Source of the DNA: Nemertoderma westbladi
Taxonomy: Eukaryota; Xenacoelomorpha; Nemertodermatida; Nemertodermatidae
NCBI GenBank assembly: GCA_032718475.1
Contig: JAUCBJ010006686.1
Coordinates: 1-39,745, forward strand
DNA: 39,745 nucleotides
Reading direction: 5' to 3'
This document shows, piece by piece, positions 1-9,662 of the stretch; the stretch's first letter is position 1; the number at the start of each line of letters is the position of its first letter. The position numbers were made by a program, and so were the translations under genes. Under the pieces are notes generated by a model. That model was not told the origin of the DNA. It searched no databases and was given only the letters and a program-made list of their open reading frames with translations.

Positions 1-687
1 TCCATAGGCGCAACCTAAAATCGGCCAGAGTGTGAGCCCAGAACAACGCGAGAGAGGGACACCATCTATGTTTACCAAAAGTTTGCTATTTGCATTTAGA
101 TTACTGTTTTCAAAACCGAAAAATGCCATAAAACCCCCTGAGCATGGATAAACAACACATTCCGAATAGGGCACTATACTTTGATGATCTTTAAGTAGCA
201 CAGAAGTTGTGATGGGAAGGGAAGGGTGATATTCATGCAAAACTCGCAATATTGAAGAAAATACATTATTAGATATGTTGGCACGATTCTCATCCAAACA
301 TGAAGCCAATTTGCAACAAAGAAACGAAGAATGCTCATGCCTATTGGGACTGTGACTAACAACCATAGATCCATTATTACCGGTACTATTATTGACATTC
401 GTATTATTACTACCACCACCATTACAGTATCTTTCAACTTCACCATCACTGGCATCATCAGTAAAATGTTCAAAATCTGAACCTGATCCTATTTCTTGTA
501 ATTCCTGAACAGATATAACTGTACCAGCACTCGAACTACACGAGCCAGATTGAATATCTGGGAGTGGAGAGTCAGTTGGATTGGAATTAATTAAAGATGC
601 AACTTTAATACTCCCAAATACTTCAGCAACTTCATCATCTAGTTTACGCTTCCTTTCCCTAGCCAATTGTCTAACAGAAGTCATCAT
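1..687 (-). CDS. N-terminal part of a transposase-like protein (5' end; runs off left edge)
   Basis: A 229-codon frame opens at the ATG at 687 on the minus strand and stays open to base 1, so the protein is cut by the window. An in-frame TGA lies just upstream of the ATG. The first 25 residues are basic (RQLARERKRK). Next comes a Ser/Asp/Glu-rich and Asn-rich low-complexity stretch (about residues 40-125), then a Cys-containing segment (SFLCCKLASCLDEN). The last 25 residues read NIDGVPLSR followed by LWPILG. An N-x-DG-x-P-L ... S ... WPIL block is characteristic of a large invertebrate repeat family usually annotated as uncharacterised or transposase domain-containing, and it recalls the tnp2/CACTA type of transposase. 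Family assignment rests on that block and is moderate. The frame has no stops or frameshifts, so this copy may be fairly young. Confidence 0.55.
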   Translation of the reverse strand, partial: MMTSVRQLARERKRKLDDEVAEVFGSIKVASLINSNPTDSPLPDIQSGSCSSSAGTVISVQELQEIGSGSDFEHFTDDASDGEVERYCNGGGSNNTNVNNSTGNNGSMVVSHSPNRHEHSSFLCCKLASCLDENRANISNNVFSSILRVLHEYHPSLPITTSVLLKDHQSIVPYSECVVYPCSGGFMAFFGFENSNLNANSKLLVNIDGVPLSRCSGLTLWPILGCAYG

Positions 688-810
688 GCATACATCTAAT
701 CCTGTAATATCTCAGACAGAAAAAACACTACTAACAAATAACTAAGAATAAACTAAAATAAACTAGGGAATTTTAACCAGAAACTGGGGAGTGCATTCCA
801 CGTACAGACG

Positions 811-950
811 TAGGAGGCCCTGGTTCGATCCCTTGACTTGACCAGGTTTTTGGTTTGGGGTTATTCGGAGGACCGTTTTTAAAACACTGCACAAACAGAA
901 AACAGTGCTACACGGTCAAGGCAACAAGGGATCGAACAAGGGGCCTCCTA
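811..950. repeat. Inverted repeat with tRNA B-box-like arms
   Basis: The left arm 811-835 (TAGGAGGCCC then TGGTTCGATCCCTTG) matches the reverse complement of 925-950 with one small indel and one or two mismatches. Similarity continues inward with gaps to about 846 and 911. Each arm contains GGTTCGATCCC or TTGTTCGATCCC, which resembles the RNA polymerase III B box. No A box or cloverleaf can be drawn, so this is a foldback or a pair of head-to-head SINE-like ends, not a tRNA gene. Confidence 0.5.
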
Positions 951-1029
951 ATTGGCTTAAAATTATACCACTGTCAGTCTGTAACAGCACTATCTGATAT
1001 TCCAGGCTGCCAATGGAGTGCAAAAATCG

Positions 1030-1168
1030 CAACGCGTTATGCGCGGTTTTGAAATAGTGCGCGGTAAAAGTGCGCGGAATTGAAATAAAAGTGCGCAGAA
1101 TTGTGTGAAAAACACCAAAAGTGCACGGTAATCTGTGCAAAATAGTAAAAGTCAAAGTGCACGGATAA
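1030..1168. repeat. Degenerate short tandem motif (AAAGTGCGCGG-like)
   Basis: At least six irregularly spaced copies of a GTGCGCGG or GTGCACGG core, usually preceded by AAAA, lie in about 140 bases (for example GTGCGCGGTAAAA and GTGCACGGTAA). The spacing varies. No gene is visible between 690 and 1400 apart from this and the inverted repeat at 811-950. Confidence 0.4.
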
Positions 1169-1393
1169 GGCTGTAAGGTGTAAAAAAGTTATAAATGTGT
1201 GCAAAACTGCAATTTAATGATAAAAATATTCAGTCAAGGACAGAAAGAGAAGTTAAACTTTCAACTGCTGAAACTTCAACTGCTTCGACTCTAAAATGGC
1301 AGCAGGCAGGAGTTCCAGACCAGAAGGCCCCCACAACTCCAAGACAGAAGGGGTGTTTTTATTGTTTTTATTTGAAATTTTAATTTGAAAAAA

Positions 1394-1553
1394 GCCTAAA
1401 ACCCATTCTGCTAAGTAGGGCATGTACGCCGAACGCGTTCGGCGCACAATTTTTTCCACGCGGATTTTGCACTGTTTTCGACTGCGCAGGCGCACATCTG
1501 CGCCGCGTCGCGTTCGGCGCACAAAAAAGTCACTTAGCATACGGGCCTAAAAC
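1394..1553. mobile_element. 142-bp MITE with 9-bp target duplication
   Basis: A 9-base direct repeat GCCTAAAAC at 1394-1402 and 1545-1553 flanks a 142-bp body. The body's ends are imperfect inverted repeats (CCATTCTGCTAAGT and, reversed, CCGTATGCTAAGT). Inside is the 16-base perfect palindrome GCCGAACGCGTTCGGC (about 1428-1443), and GCGTTCGGCGCAC is repeated near 1510-1522. A 9-bp duplication is typical of Mutator-like transposons, so this could be a MULE MITE. Plain CCTAAAAC-type simple sequence nearby weakens the case. Confidence 0.45.
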
Positions 1554-2324
1554 TAGGTTTTTAGGTTTTTGATCACAAAAAGAGCCAAATTGCTTGTGTT
1601 TTTGAAAATTTCTGATGACAAAAATATTTTGGTTTCATGCGCATAAAATGTACATGTACAGACTCTTGAGTTTCTGTCTTAAACTATGCCGACAATAAAA
1701 CCTCACTGCTGGACTGACTAATCTGCTAATATTACCCTATCCCTTTTTAAAACAAAATTTAAATCGATTATTTATTGTAATATAATATATTGTAGGTTTA
1801 TCTGTATCTACAAGGCAATGGGCTGTATAAAATATAATCTTGATCAAATTGATATTATTACTATTTTTTTTTTACAGTATTACTGTAGGGCTATTATTAT
1901 TACAAATCCGGCCCCATATAATTTATCTAACCATAACGAATGAACTGATAAACCAATCAAGCTCAGGCAGTCAGGTCAATCTAATCAATCAACATACAAA
2001 TACAGCCTGAAAGAAATACTACAAAAACCTAGCGGTAACATTCAATAAACCTGCAAAAACCTTCCAAAAACCTGCAAAAACCTAATTTTTGTTTTGAAAA
2101 ACCTAAGGTTTTTGCCAGCCCTGGCCGGTATATAATGAAATATCGATAATGGATTCCAACTCCATATTTCAGTACCGGTCTGCCGGTATTACAGTAGGCC
2201 TATTAATAACCGGATTATTAATAAACCGGAAAGAGTTTAGCCCGCATTTTGGAAAGGTTGATATATCCCGATCGAGATAGGCCTATGTCAGTAGACCTAC
2301 TGCAGTACCTACAGTCAGCTGGTC
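1554..2324. other. AT-rich sequence without a recognisable gene
   Basis: No open frame with recognisable similarity. There are short runs of CCTGCAAAAACC-like repeats at 2049-2085, and several CCGGTA and AGGCCTA motifs between 2120 and 2300. Confidence 0.5.
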
Positions 2325-2735
2325 AGGAACACTGGTCACAATATGTCCAATTTACAGCCAGAATGTGTCCGCGGAAAACGCTCTCAGAGTGAAATTTCTC
2401 CATAGAAAACAATGCTAAATTTCATTTGAAAACCGGCAGTGAAATTTAAACATTGGCATTCTAAAAATTATGCCATTAGAATCGCCATAAAATTCTGTAT
2501 AAATTGATTTGAGAATTAGAATCTCATCGTTGGGATAACTATCATACAGTCATAATATTAAAAATAAAAATGTGCCCAGCTTCTGCTTTGAGTACTATTG
2601 GAGTAACAGCCAAATATGTCCGGAAATATAATCGCAGCCTGTGAAGGACAAATAGTGGCTGCACGGACACTTTCTGGCTGTAAATATGTGGACAATTTTT
2701 GGCTGAGCTTCAGCCAGAAAGTGACCAGTGTTCCT
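2325..2735. mobile_element. 411-bp MITE with 15-bp perfect terminal inverted repeats
   Basis: The left end AGGAACACTGGTCAC (2325-2339) is exactly mirrored by GTGACCAGTGTTCCT (2721-2735). A second nested inverted pair, 21 bases with one mismatch, lies at 2351-2371 (core TTTACAGCCAGAATGTGTCC) and 2664-2684. GTCC-containing subterminal repeats recur through the body. There is no coding capacity. The ends resemble hAT-type short TIRs, but I could not find a matching target duplication (left flank AGCTGGTC, right flank AACTGACC), so the superfamily is open. Confidence 0.65.
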
Positions 2736-4229
2736 AACTGACCTATGTAAGTAAATATTGTAAGTAAATATGTTTTTTCCAGCCCTGGCTGCCCTATTGA
2801 AAAGTTTTATTTCTATTTTATTTTATAAGATCATCCGAACTTGCGTTCGCCATTCGGCGCTTAGTACAGTAGTAGTATTTAATGCAGTAATGCTGAAATG
2901 CACAACGAGAACGAGCACCTGTCAGCCTGTCTCACCCGAACACGCATCTGGTTTGCGGTCATTTCATTCGCCCAGGCAGCCAGGTGCAGCGGTGCAGGCT
3001 GGCAGGTACCGGCTGACCGGTAGCTGGGTAGCAGGTAGGCCTACCGGTCTGCCGGTACGCGTCTGAGTGTGCAGCATGAATTCAGGAATTCCAACGTGGC
3101 ATATACTGAGGACCGACGGTACTGATATACAGAAATAGGCCTACTGACTGACTGGACATGTACGTACTGACGTACGTCATACATTCAGACATTGTGCATG
3201 TATCAGAGTATCTGTAGGCCAATCTCAGTCTCACTTCTCCTTCTCCAGTTCTCTCTCACGCTCACCACAGGCTGCAACTGCACTGTACTGCTGTATATGT
3301 CCAACATCCAACTACAGAACTACAAACTGACAAACAACATCAGAACATAAACCTGTCCGCTGTCCTACTGTCTGATTGTCCTACAGTCCTAAGCTACTAC
3401 AGTCAGACAGTACTACTGTACTACACTGTACTAGACTGCTAGACTGTACTGTCAGTGTCAGACTGTAGGTACAGACAGGCCACAGGCAGAGGTAAGACTG
3501 TACGGCAGTACGGTACGGTACTCTACTCAGGTACACGTACAAGACGTACATACAAGACGTAGATCATGCAGTCCACAGTCTGGCAGTAGGCAGGATGGTA
3601 GTCCCTTCCTGGTCCTGCATTCTCCATTTCTACCTACAGTAGAAAGCTACGGGACATCCAGCACCAGTAAGTTCAAGCTGCGCTGAGGTAAAGGATATGA
3701 CAGTCATTAGGTCGAGGCGTACAACTGTACATGTATTACAGTTTATATTATTACTAGCCAGTAAGCCATCGCACAGATCGCAGATGGATGAATAATGCAA
3801 TAACTAAATAGTTTATTAAAAATAAATTTGACAAATGAATTATTATTAATGACCCAGACTATGCCCAATCATGAATCACTGCTTGCAATACATTATGGGT
3901 AATCTTTTTATAAAAATCACATAATCGTAATTTTAAGCTAGCATAATGTCTGCAATAAGTTAGCAGAAAATTAAACAATTTTAAGCTCGCATAAAGCTTA
4001 CATATTACAAGCACTAAATATCTCCCCCCAGCATGGCGGATATAGCAAATGATTAATTAATAGCTTGCATTACATTAACAATTTGACATTTATAACAATG
4101 TTTTACTCTATTTATTAAAAACACAATAAAATAGCATTAACTGTGATGTTAACCAAAATGCTTGCAATTTGTTAGCACAAGTATGTAAAGTGCAGCGGTT
4201 GTGTCACATGCCAGCATTATGCAAGCTTT
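2736..4229. other. Gene-free stretch with CTACTGTA-type simple sequence
   Basis: A 98-codon frame at 2770-3066 is compositional only. Bases 2985-3060 are dense in CCGGT. Bases 3340-3560 are made of scrambled CTACTGTA, ACAGTAC and CAGACTGT words, a cryptically simple tract without a fixed period. Bases 3730-4160 are AT-rich, with a short direct repeat AATTTTAAGCT near 3931 and 3979. Confidence 0.5.
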
Positions 4230-4390
4230 TTGCTAGGGTGGATTTTGACCCAGCTCCGATCTTTGAGGGTTTTTGGGTGGCGCAGTTTAAGGTCTACTGT
4301 GTATGTCTTCCTTCCCCGGCATCCGAAGGCCCACTTTATGCTTTAGGTCCATTAGTGCTTCCTTTTCTGCTTCCGACCACATCCGCCGCA
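4230..4390 (-). pseudogene. Exon relic with an RRMWSEAEKEAL motif
   Basis: On the minus strand a good 3' splice site (AACTTACAG) ends at 4391, followed by a frame reading RRMWSEAEKEALMDLKHK, then MPGKEDIHS. A frameshift near 4275 leads into a second frame reading LRHPKTLKDRSW before stops. The order of W-S-x-x-E-K-x-A, P-G-K and L-x-x-R-S-W resembles a conserved C-terminal module seen in many uncharacterised repeat-derived proteins of fish and invertebrates. The frameshift shows decay. Function is unknown and the family call rests on motif memory only. Confidence 0.35.
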
Positions 4391-5029
4391 CTGTAAGTTT
4401 CCGTCCTTTGAAATAATAATTATACATGTAATTTAATATTTGATGAATTACACAAAAGTCACTACGCTTGAAATAGGCATATTAATTCGCTTTTAATACA
4501 CTTGAATAAATTAAGAGGCAAAACTAAGATTCGTGGTCGTCTGTGTAGTATCGACGGCGTATTTTAAAATTTCAAATTTCAAGAAATATGATGGAGGAAG
4601 GTTATACGCTATTCAACTGATTACTAACAGCTGATCACTCTCAAAAATAAAACTGTATCCATTCCTATTGACTAGTATTTTGGTTAGAATAACGTACCAC
4701 AAGTAACCTTCTTTCATAATTGATAATTTACATTGAGATGATATATAATTTGCCGAGATATGATTTGCGTCAAGTGAGATTTGCCACCGCCTCCCTGTTT
4801 TATGTTTCTCTTTGGCGAATGACAATGTTAATTGTCAATTAATTAAGCGAAAGTCCAGATTACATTGACACTAACGAAACATATTTTTTACTATGTTTTA
4901 CTATTTCACAAAACAATAAACGAAGGTCAATAGCCGAATTATCGAATAGGCCTATCCTTTCTTTTAATAAGAATAATATTATACTGTATTATTATTATAC
5001 ATTATTCAATTTATATATTTATTTATCTA
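4391..5029. other. AT-rich stretch, no gene recognised
   Basis: A 70-codon minus frame at 4613-4825 has no family resemblance, though its first 15 residues (MSFAKEKHKTGRRWQ) are charged. I see nothing else supportable. Confidence 0.4.
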
Positions 5030-5127
5030 CTAACTTTTACTGGCTGTTCCAAGAAAGTTTTCAACACGTTTTGTGGTTTGACTATCACTTTCGCTATGAC
5101 CTTCTTCTTCCTCATTCGAACTTTGGT
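5030..5127 (-). CDS. Possible terminal exon, acidic Ser/Glu-rich tail
   Basis: On the minus strand a pyrimidine-tract splice acceptor (TTTATTATTTTAG) precedes 5127. It opens a frame QSSNEEEEGHSESDS ... RVENFLGTASKS that ends at a TAG at 5030-5032, followed by AT-rich sequence with AATAAA-like words. The composition is more protein-like than the surroundings. No family is recognised and no upstream exon is identified, so it may be the last exon of a host or transposon gene, or chance. Confidence 0.3.
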
Positions 5128-6610
5128 CTAAAATAATAAATTAACAAATTTAATTATTATATTTTGGTCTGTCGATCAAACAGAGTCGATTTTTCGGTCC
5201 GGTCGCAGCATCAAATTTTTGTAAATTCGAATCTTATTTGATCTGATATAATCTAAGATATGGGTTTTTGTCCGCTGATTAACGCATTTCATATCTGTAG
5301 AACGTGATGAAAAAGTTAGATTGTTATGTTTTTAATAATTAATGCAATGTTACTTTTCCCTTGGGGAAAACAGTACTCATTTTTCTCCCGATTTTCGTGT
5401 ATATTCGGGCGAAAAAGTAACAATTTAAGATTCATCTACTTCTTTCCTAATTTATTGAAGTTAGTTAGATTATTCATTAAAATATGTATTATATTTTCAA
5501 GTCGGCGTGAAATACACCGTGAAATAAAGTAAACACAATGATGGGATATGGGGTGCTATATCTCACGGCGTGAAATAAAGTAGCAGTATTCTTTCAGTAT
5601 GATTGTACCGTATTCTACTGTCACGATAAATTAGGCCTTACTGTAAGTCATTCATCACAGCACAAGCTACAGTCCCAATCCCAATAAACATTAACTTGGT
5701 CATTTTGGCGGCCAAAACGACCAAAATGGCCAAATATAAATTGCGGCATTCATGAAAGGAACTTCTGAGGCAAGTTGGCCTGTCAATCACAGCCAGTGAA
5801 TAGAGGCTGAGTGTAAGTAAAGCCCAGGATGTTGGCAGATAGAAAAAGGCTTCGATTTCCGGACATTCCCTCCCCAACCCCCCCCCCCCCCCCCCCCCCC
5901 CCCCGGACAGTTCCGTTCCGTTCGAGTAGGACACTACTGTTTTATATTTCGCACGCTCATTTTTCATTTTGTAAGGTAAACGGATCGCTTGTATCCAGGC
6001 AAGTTGTACAGTATCAGTATCCAATTTCCCTTTCTTAGCTCAGAAATTTATATTTTGCATCCCGATTTTACATTTTGTATCCACGTTTTATTTATGGATT
6101 TCATCAATTCAATTACACTGTATTGTTTGCTAATCTTTAAACAATTAATTAGATGACCTATATATTCCATCTGTTTCTCCTGTTCAAAGCAAAATCTAAT
6201 CATGAATACTTTTTTACTGTAACTCGTAACTCAACCAATTGGTCCTTTTTCGAAGAAATCCTACATGGGCATTTTGGAGCTAACCCGCCACTACTGCTTG
6301 GCTCACTGGAAGTGTATTTAGGTAAAGCTCTATTGTAGGCTGTGGCTCTGTTTAAGCTTAGCTGAGCCAAGACGACAGACATTAGGATGGGAACACGAAC
6401 ACACCATATTATCCTTCCCCTATTCATTTCAATGGTAGCCAGCTTGTCTTTCCCGCACTGGGGGTAGACCATTGCCATTGGTTAGCTGTATGCTATTATA
6501 TAAGAACGACCCCCCCCCCCACCCCCACCCCCCCCGCCCCCATAGCATTACAGTGTGTACAGTTGGGATATACTAGCTCTGCTATTGCCCAACTGTACTT
6601 GCATTCAATA
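5128..6610. other. Gene-free stretch with two poly-C tracts
   Basis: Homopolymer C27 at 5878-5904 and an interrupted C tract at 6510-6541 are the only clear structures. The 128-codon minus frame across the first tract is a glycine-run artefact. TATTCACTG-type words and short AT-rich segments fill the rest. Confidence 0.5.
5878..5904. repeat. Homopolymer C27
   Basis: An uninterrupted run of 27 C. Other C tracts in the window are at 6510-6541 (interrupted), 7772-7786 (C15) and 22,279-22,303 (C17TC7). Lengths may be assembly-sensitive. Confidence 0.9.
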
Positions 6611-6790
6611 TTATATACAACCAATAATTAATTGTTCGTGCAATAATGTAATGTTATGAAAGAAATAATAATTAAAGTTAAAAGTTATGAGCTTAATGTC
6701 TCCATCCAAATATTCAAACTTAACTTCAATAAGGTCATTAAGCTTTTGTATAGCGGCAGCCCAGTTCTCTTTGTCAGCCTTGCGTGCCAT
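6611..6790 (-). CDS. Short coding-like ORF, MARKADKENW...
   Basis: A 59-residue frame starts at the ATG at 6790 (minus) and ends at the TAA at 6611-6613. The first 34 residues, MARKADKENWAAAIQKLNDL then IEVKFEYLDGD, are amphipathic, charged and protein-like. After that the frame becomes Phe/Tyr/Asn-rich, as in AT-rich non-coding DNA. The real exon probably ends near residue 34. No family is recognised. It could be a first exon of a transposon protein. Confidence 0.3.
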   Translation of the reverse strand: MARKADKENWAAAIQKLNDLIEVKFEYLDGDIKLITFNFNYYFFHNITLLHEQLIIGCI

Positions 6791-7365
6791 TGCGGAACAG
6801 GCAGATAGAGGGTATTGATTGCAGGATTGAGTATTTAAGTTCAGTATTTATTTGCAAGTATTGGTCTGAGCCGGACTTAGGTAGGCAGTCAGCAGTAGCA
6901 GTACATTACAGCCATACTACTACTGTACTCGTAGTCAGCTACAATTTACTACAATGCTTACTACATGCATTACTACAGCTACAATGTTCAATTTTACTGT
7001 ATGTTCAATTTTACCGTAGGCCTATGTAAATTGTTTTTATTATATTACAATATAATAATATTCTGTATTTTAGGAAGGACCTACGTTTTTATAATAGCTA
7101 AATTTATTATAATAGCTAACATAATTTCAATATAATCTTGTGTATAACGGTATACCTATTTGTGTGCCATTTTGGTATGTTATTTTAATTACATAAACGT
7201 TTCACTGCAGTTCATTTGTGTAATGATTTATTTAATCAATAAATATTTATCTCCTAATTATTAAAAGCAAAGAAATATGTGTATTATTAGAATTTATATT
7301 TTTCCTTAATTTCAAACCCTCTTTTTTTATTTTCCTTCCCTTTCGTCCTTGTTCATTTTTTTAAC
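6791..7365. other. AT-rich non-coding stretch
   Basis: It consists of ACTACTGTA/CTACAATG simple words at 6890-7020, then very AT-rich sequence. No coding or structured repeat is seen. Confidence 0.45.
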
Positions 7366-9662
7366 GGCGCAAGTGATGATTATTCTCAATTTTGGTGATG
7401 GACAACTTTTAGTTCTCCTACGGCATTAATATTATGCTCATTAGAACCACAATGATTTAGTGGGGGTAGACACCATCAAAACAACCACAGAGCGAATAGA
7501 TCTTGAGATATTGCAGAAAATGTTAAGTACGGCACAAGTCAACATTACCGCCTTGATGATTTATAGACAAATACACAAAAATTTTACTTCTAATTATCTT
7601 AAGGCATGAAAAATATACACACGTTCGTGGGGCCTTCGCGCAGCACGAGGCCCAGTTATGAGATACAAATTAAAATTGAGCGACTGTATCACAAAATCAG
7701 GTTTTGAGAAATTTACCCACACCACCAATCAATCAAAGAAAGGGGGACAGTACGTGTTCACCCCTTTTAATCCCCCCCCCCCCCCCACCCTTCCCAACCA
7801 CCAATACATAACCGCGACATCTACCACCCACGGAAGGGTAGCACGAACTTATTTCCAATCGCACGTTCAATATGCAAAGCCAGGTGGTTTATAGGAATAT
7901 AATAAACGCAGTACTCGTATTCATTATAAGCCTCGTTGCGTTCGTCCTGTTTTGTATTTAAATATATTTCTTAAACGCAGGCTAGGACGTTCTTTATAAT
8001 AATAATAACTAGGGATGCGATCAATATGTGAAGCCAGGTGGTTTATATAATAATTTAGTCAACGCAGTACTCGTCTTCATTATATGCCTCGTTGCGCTCG
8101 TCGCTTGTCCTGTTTTGTTATAAAATATTTTTCCTAAACGCAGACTGACGATCTTTATACAGTTATAACTATGCGAAGTTTCGAAACTGTGCGAGTAACT
8201 GTTGATACATCTATGTGGATATGTGTGATATGTGGAGATGTGTGATACAACGCCAACGCATCTTATGCCGATGTAGTAATATGGGTATTGAAATAATATT
8301 AAATTAATGTACACTCTTAAAGCTGCAGCGAAAAAATGTAGCTAATTTCCTAGGTTACATATAAAATAATAATATTATTTTTAAGAACATTAATTTTACT
8401 ACTTTGCAAAAATTCAATTAAAAAATAACCAGACATATACATTGTGGAATAAACTATTTCAGAAGCCTACACAACAGCCATGCCATGGATAGTATTTATG
8501 TTATGATATCTGTCATTCACCTGAGATAGCAATACAACATTTATAGTGAATTTAAAGAATGCTGTCTGGGCTGGAATAGCAATACTGGTTGTCTATTACT
8601 ATTCCTCTCTGGTTAGTCTTAGCAACAACTCCCAGCCAGCAGCAGAGACTTGACCAATAATCATTCCCAGCAACTGGGAATGACACACACATCCCATCTA
8701 TGTACCAGCATGTTGGCCAATAAATGAGCAGTATTTAATGAGAATAAATTTTTTTTGCCGTTTTAATTACTTTAGATCAATTAAAGACACAATTATTAAA
8801 GCAAATCACTTGAACTAATTAAAAACTATAATAGAATGGCGTATGGGGATTACATCTGTATAGTTTTTAATTATAATTATTTAAATCTTATACTGTAAAA
8901 CAATTAATTTCCTTTAAAAGGCAGGTTGAAAATGGTGTTTTTACCGTAATAACTTAATTAACTAATTAACTGCTATTATCTTAGCTTCTCGAAGGCCACA
9001 CTGAAATTCTACTTGGAAAATTTCTAAACTTTTGCCAAACAACATGTGTACCAAGTTTGGATAGATTTCATCAAAGATTGGCCGAGTTATTAACGTTTAA
9101 AATTGAACACGACAGAACGACAGAACGACAGAACGACAGGTTGATTAATGGTACCACTACGCTAAGGCTCACTCACTTCGTGGCTCGCCCCACATCACTG
9201 CAACAAATTGATTTAGTGTATACAGACAACTTCAAAATTAAAGAGTAGTACAGAATTCACTATAGTTTTTGTACAAAATGTGTGGAATGGGTCAACTCAA
9301 TATCAAGTATTAATTGGTGGACATAGACTTGACATTTTGTAAAATAACTCAAGAACTAATGACTCTATTCTTATTTTGAAGGTGTCTCCTCCCACTGTAT
9401 CGATCATTTCTGTGATGTGTCTATTCGTGATTCCTTGAGATAATTCAAAATATCATTTTTAGTGTATTTGTCCATATCACATCAAGGCGGTAATGTAGAC
9501 TTGTGCCGGACTTCACATTTTCTGCGATATCTCAAGAACTATTTGCTCTACGTTTGTTTTGAAGGTGTCTATCCCCACTAAATCGGCCATTGTGGTTCTA
9601 ATGAGCATAGGAGAACTCAAAGTTGGCCATTGCGAAAATTGAGAATAATCATCACTTGCGCC
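7366..9662. mobile_element. 2.3-kb foldback-like unit with ~255-bp inverted arms
   Basis: The left arm 7366-7620 (starting GGCGCAAGTGATGATTATTC) is an imperfect reverse complement of 9408-9662. Colinear matches include CATTAGAACCACAATG, GGCACAAGTC, CATTACCGCCTTGATG and GACAAATACAC, with small indels throughout. In the right arm, a block containing GACACCTTCAAAA and TTCTTGAG is repeated a second time at about 9295-9408. The interior holds a 155-bp direct repeat (7870-8160), a C15 tract (7772-7786) and an ACGACAGA microsatellite (9110-9140), but no transposase. It could be a non-autonomous foldback transposon or two inverted copies of one dispersed repeat. No target duplication is apparent. Confidence 0.5.
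7868..8160. repeat. Two-copy direct repeat, ~155-bp period
   Basis: The segment starting GCCAGGTGGTTTAT near 7880 recurs near 8034. Shared blocks in order are AACGCAGTACTCGT, TTCATTATA, GCCTCGTTGCG, CGTCCTGTTTTGT-like sequence and CTAAACGCAG. Divergence is roughly 15-20 percent by eye. There is no coding content. Confidence 0.55.

Noticed and set aside
822-836. tRNA gene suggested by GGTTCGATCCC
   Set aside because: A B-box-like word only; no A box at the right distance and no cloverleaf. It belongs to an inverted repeat.
2770-3066. 98-residue ORF
   Set aside because: A compositional frame through CCGGT-rich sequence, no motifs, no splice context.
5638-6024. 128-residue minus-strand protein with a glycine run
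   Set aside because: The glycine run is the C27 homopolymer read on the other strand; the flanking residues have no protein-like pattern.
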